From positions 1 to 20,841 of the forward strand of contig JAXHUH010000193.1 of assembly GCA_034211175.1 (NCBI GenBank): DNA of 20,841 nt. Reading direction: 5' to 3'. Position numbers and translations under genes: made by a program. The notes under the pieces were generated by a model. The model was not told the origin of the DNA and made no database searches. It was given only the letters and a program-made list of their open reading frames with translations. Below, piece after piece: positions 20,761 through 20,841 of this stretch. This stretch comes from JAXHUH01 sp034211175. Lineage in GTDB: Bacteria > Actinomycetota > Acidimicrobiia > Acidimicrobiales > CAIXPF01. The number at the start of each line of letters is the position of its first letter. Positions within the stretch are counted from its first letter, which is position 1.

Positions 20761-20841
20761 ATGGCCAAGTCGAAGTTCGAGCGGACGAAGCCCCATTTGA
20801 ATGTTGGGACGATGGGGCACATCGATCATGGGAAGACGACG
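20761..20841 (+). CDS. tuf: Elongation factor Tu, N-terminal fragment (runs off the window)
   Basis: The first 27 codons read MAKSKFERTKPHLNVGTMGH and then IDHGKTT, the EF-Tu start including the G1/P-loop GHIDHGKTT that binds GTP. EF-Tu carries aminoacyl-tRNA to the ribosome. GAGAGG (20745-20750) lies 10 nt before the ATG and is the likely ribosome site. Codon choice differs from the rest of the window: CAT, TTG, AAT, GTT, GGG, GAT and CAT dominate where neighbours use CAC, CTG, AAC, GTC, GGC and GAC. Confidence 0.97.
   Translation, partial: MAKSKFERTKPHLNVGTMGHIDHGKTT

Overview
The DNA is very GC-rich (GC mostly in third codon positions). It has dense genes, bacterial tRNAs without an encoded CCA end, and Actinomycetota-like protein families. 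Combined with gene content (YajQ, tRNA-Tyr, tRNA-Thr/tRNA-Met, then tuf), this suggests a high-GC actinobacterium, perhaps an Acidimicrobiia-type lineage; the class is inference. No transposase, integrase, phage gene or CRISPR array is visible.

Layout. 114-998: NUDIX (CoA-pyrophosphatase-like) enzyme, converging on a CPA1-type cation/proton antiporter with an RCK-like domain (1143-3101, minus), with two strong hairpins between them. 3392-3880: yajQ (minus). 3987-4069: tRNA-Tyr, followed by a 450-bp block of near-identical repeats. 4386-6284: secreted amidase (minus), frameshifted near its end. 6197-7150: cupin/AraC regulator (minus), divergent from a SAM methyltransferase (7256-7816). 7829-10243: three minus-strand genes (DksA/TraR-like zinc finger, PAT-like acetyltransferase, and a degenerate SMC/RecF-like membrane protein). 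10353-10534: tRNA-Thr and tRNA-Met, again followed by copies of the same repeat family. 11271-11649: DHFR/RibD-C pseudogene. 11877-12908: ankyrin-repeat protein. 13041-19130: an operon-like block of RpiR-type regulator, two sugar-type ABC permeases, a lipoprotein binding protein, an MalK/UgpC-like ATPase and a metallophosphoesterase, tightly spaced or overlapping. It meets pyrE (minus) stop codon to stop codon. A GNAT protein and the first 27 codons of tuf close the window.

How things fit. The 13.0-19.1 kb block reads as one inducible uptake-and-processing unit: RpiR-type proteins usually sense phosphorylated sugars through a SIS domain, the ABC genes encode a complete importer, and the phosphoesterase could act on the imported or phosphorylated substrate inside the cell. 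The substrate is unknown.

Two features cut across the gene list. First, both tRNA loci run directly into one family of structured ~140-210 bp repeats that begin at the tRNA discriminator base. Second, many first genes lack a Shine-Dalgarno sequence and instead carry a TAnnnT-like hexamer 6-8 nt before the start codon, as expected for leaderless mRNAs, whereas most genes inside the ABC operon carry GGAGG-type ribosome sites or overlap the gene before.
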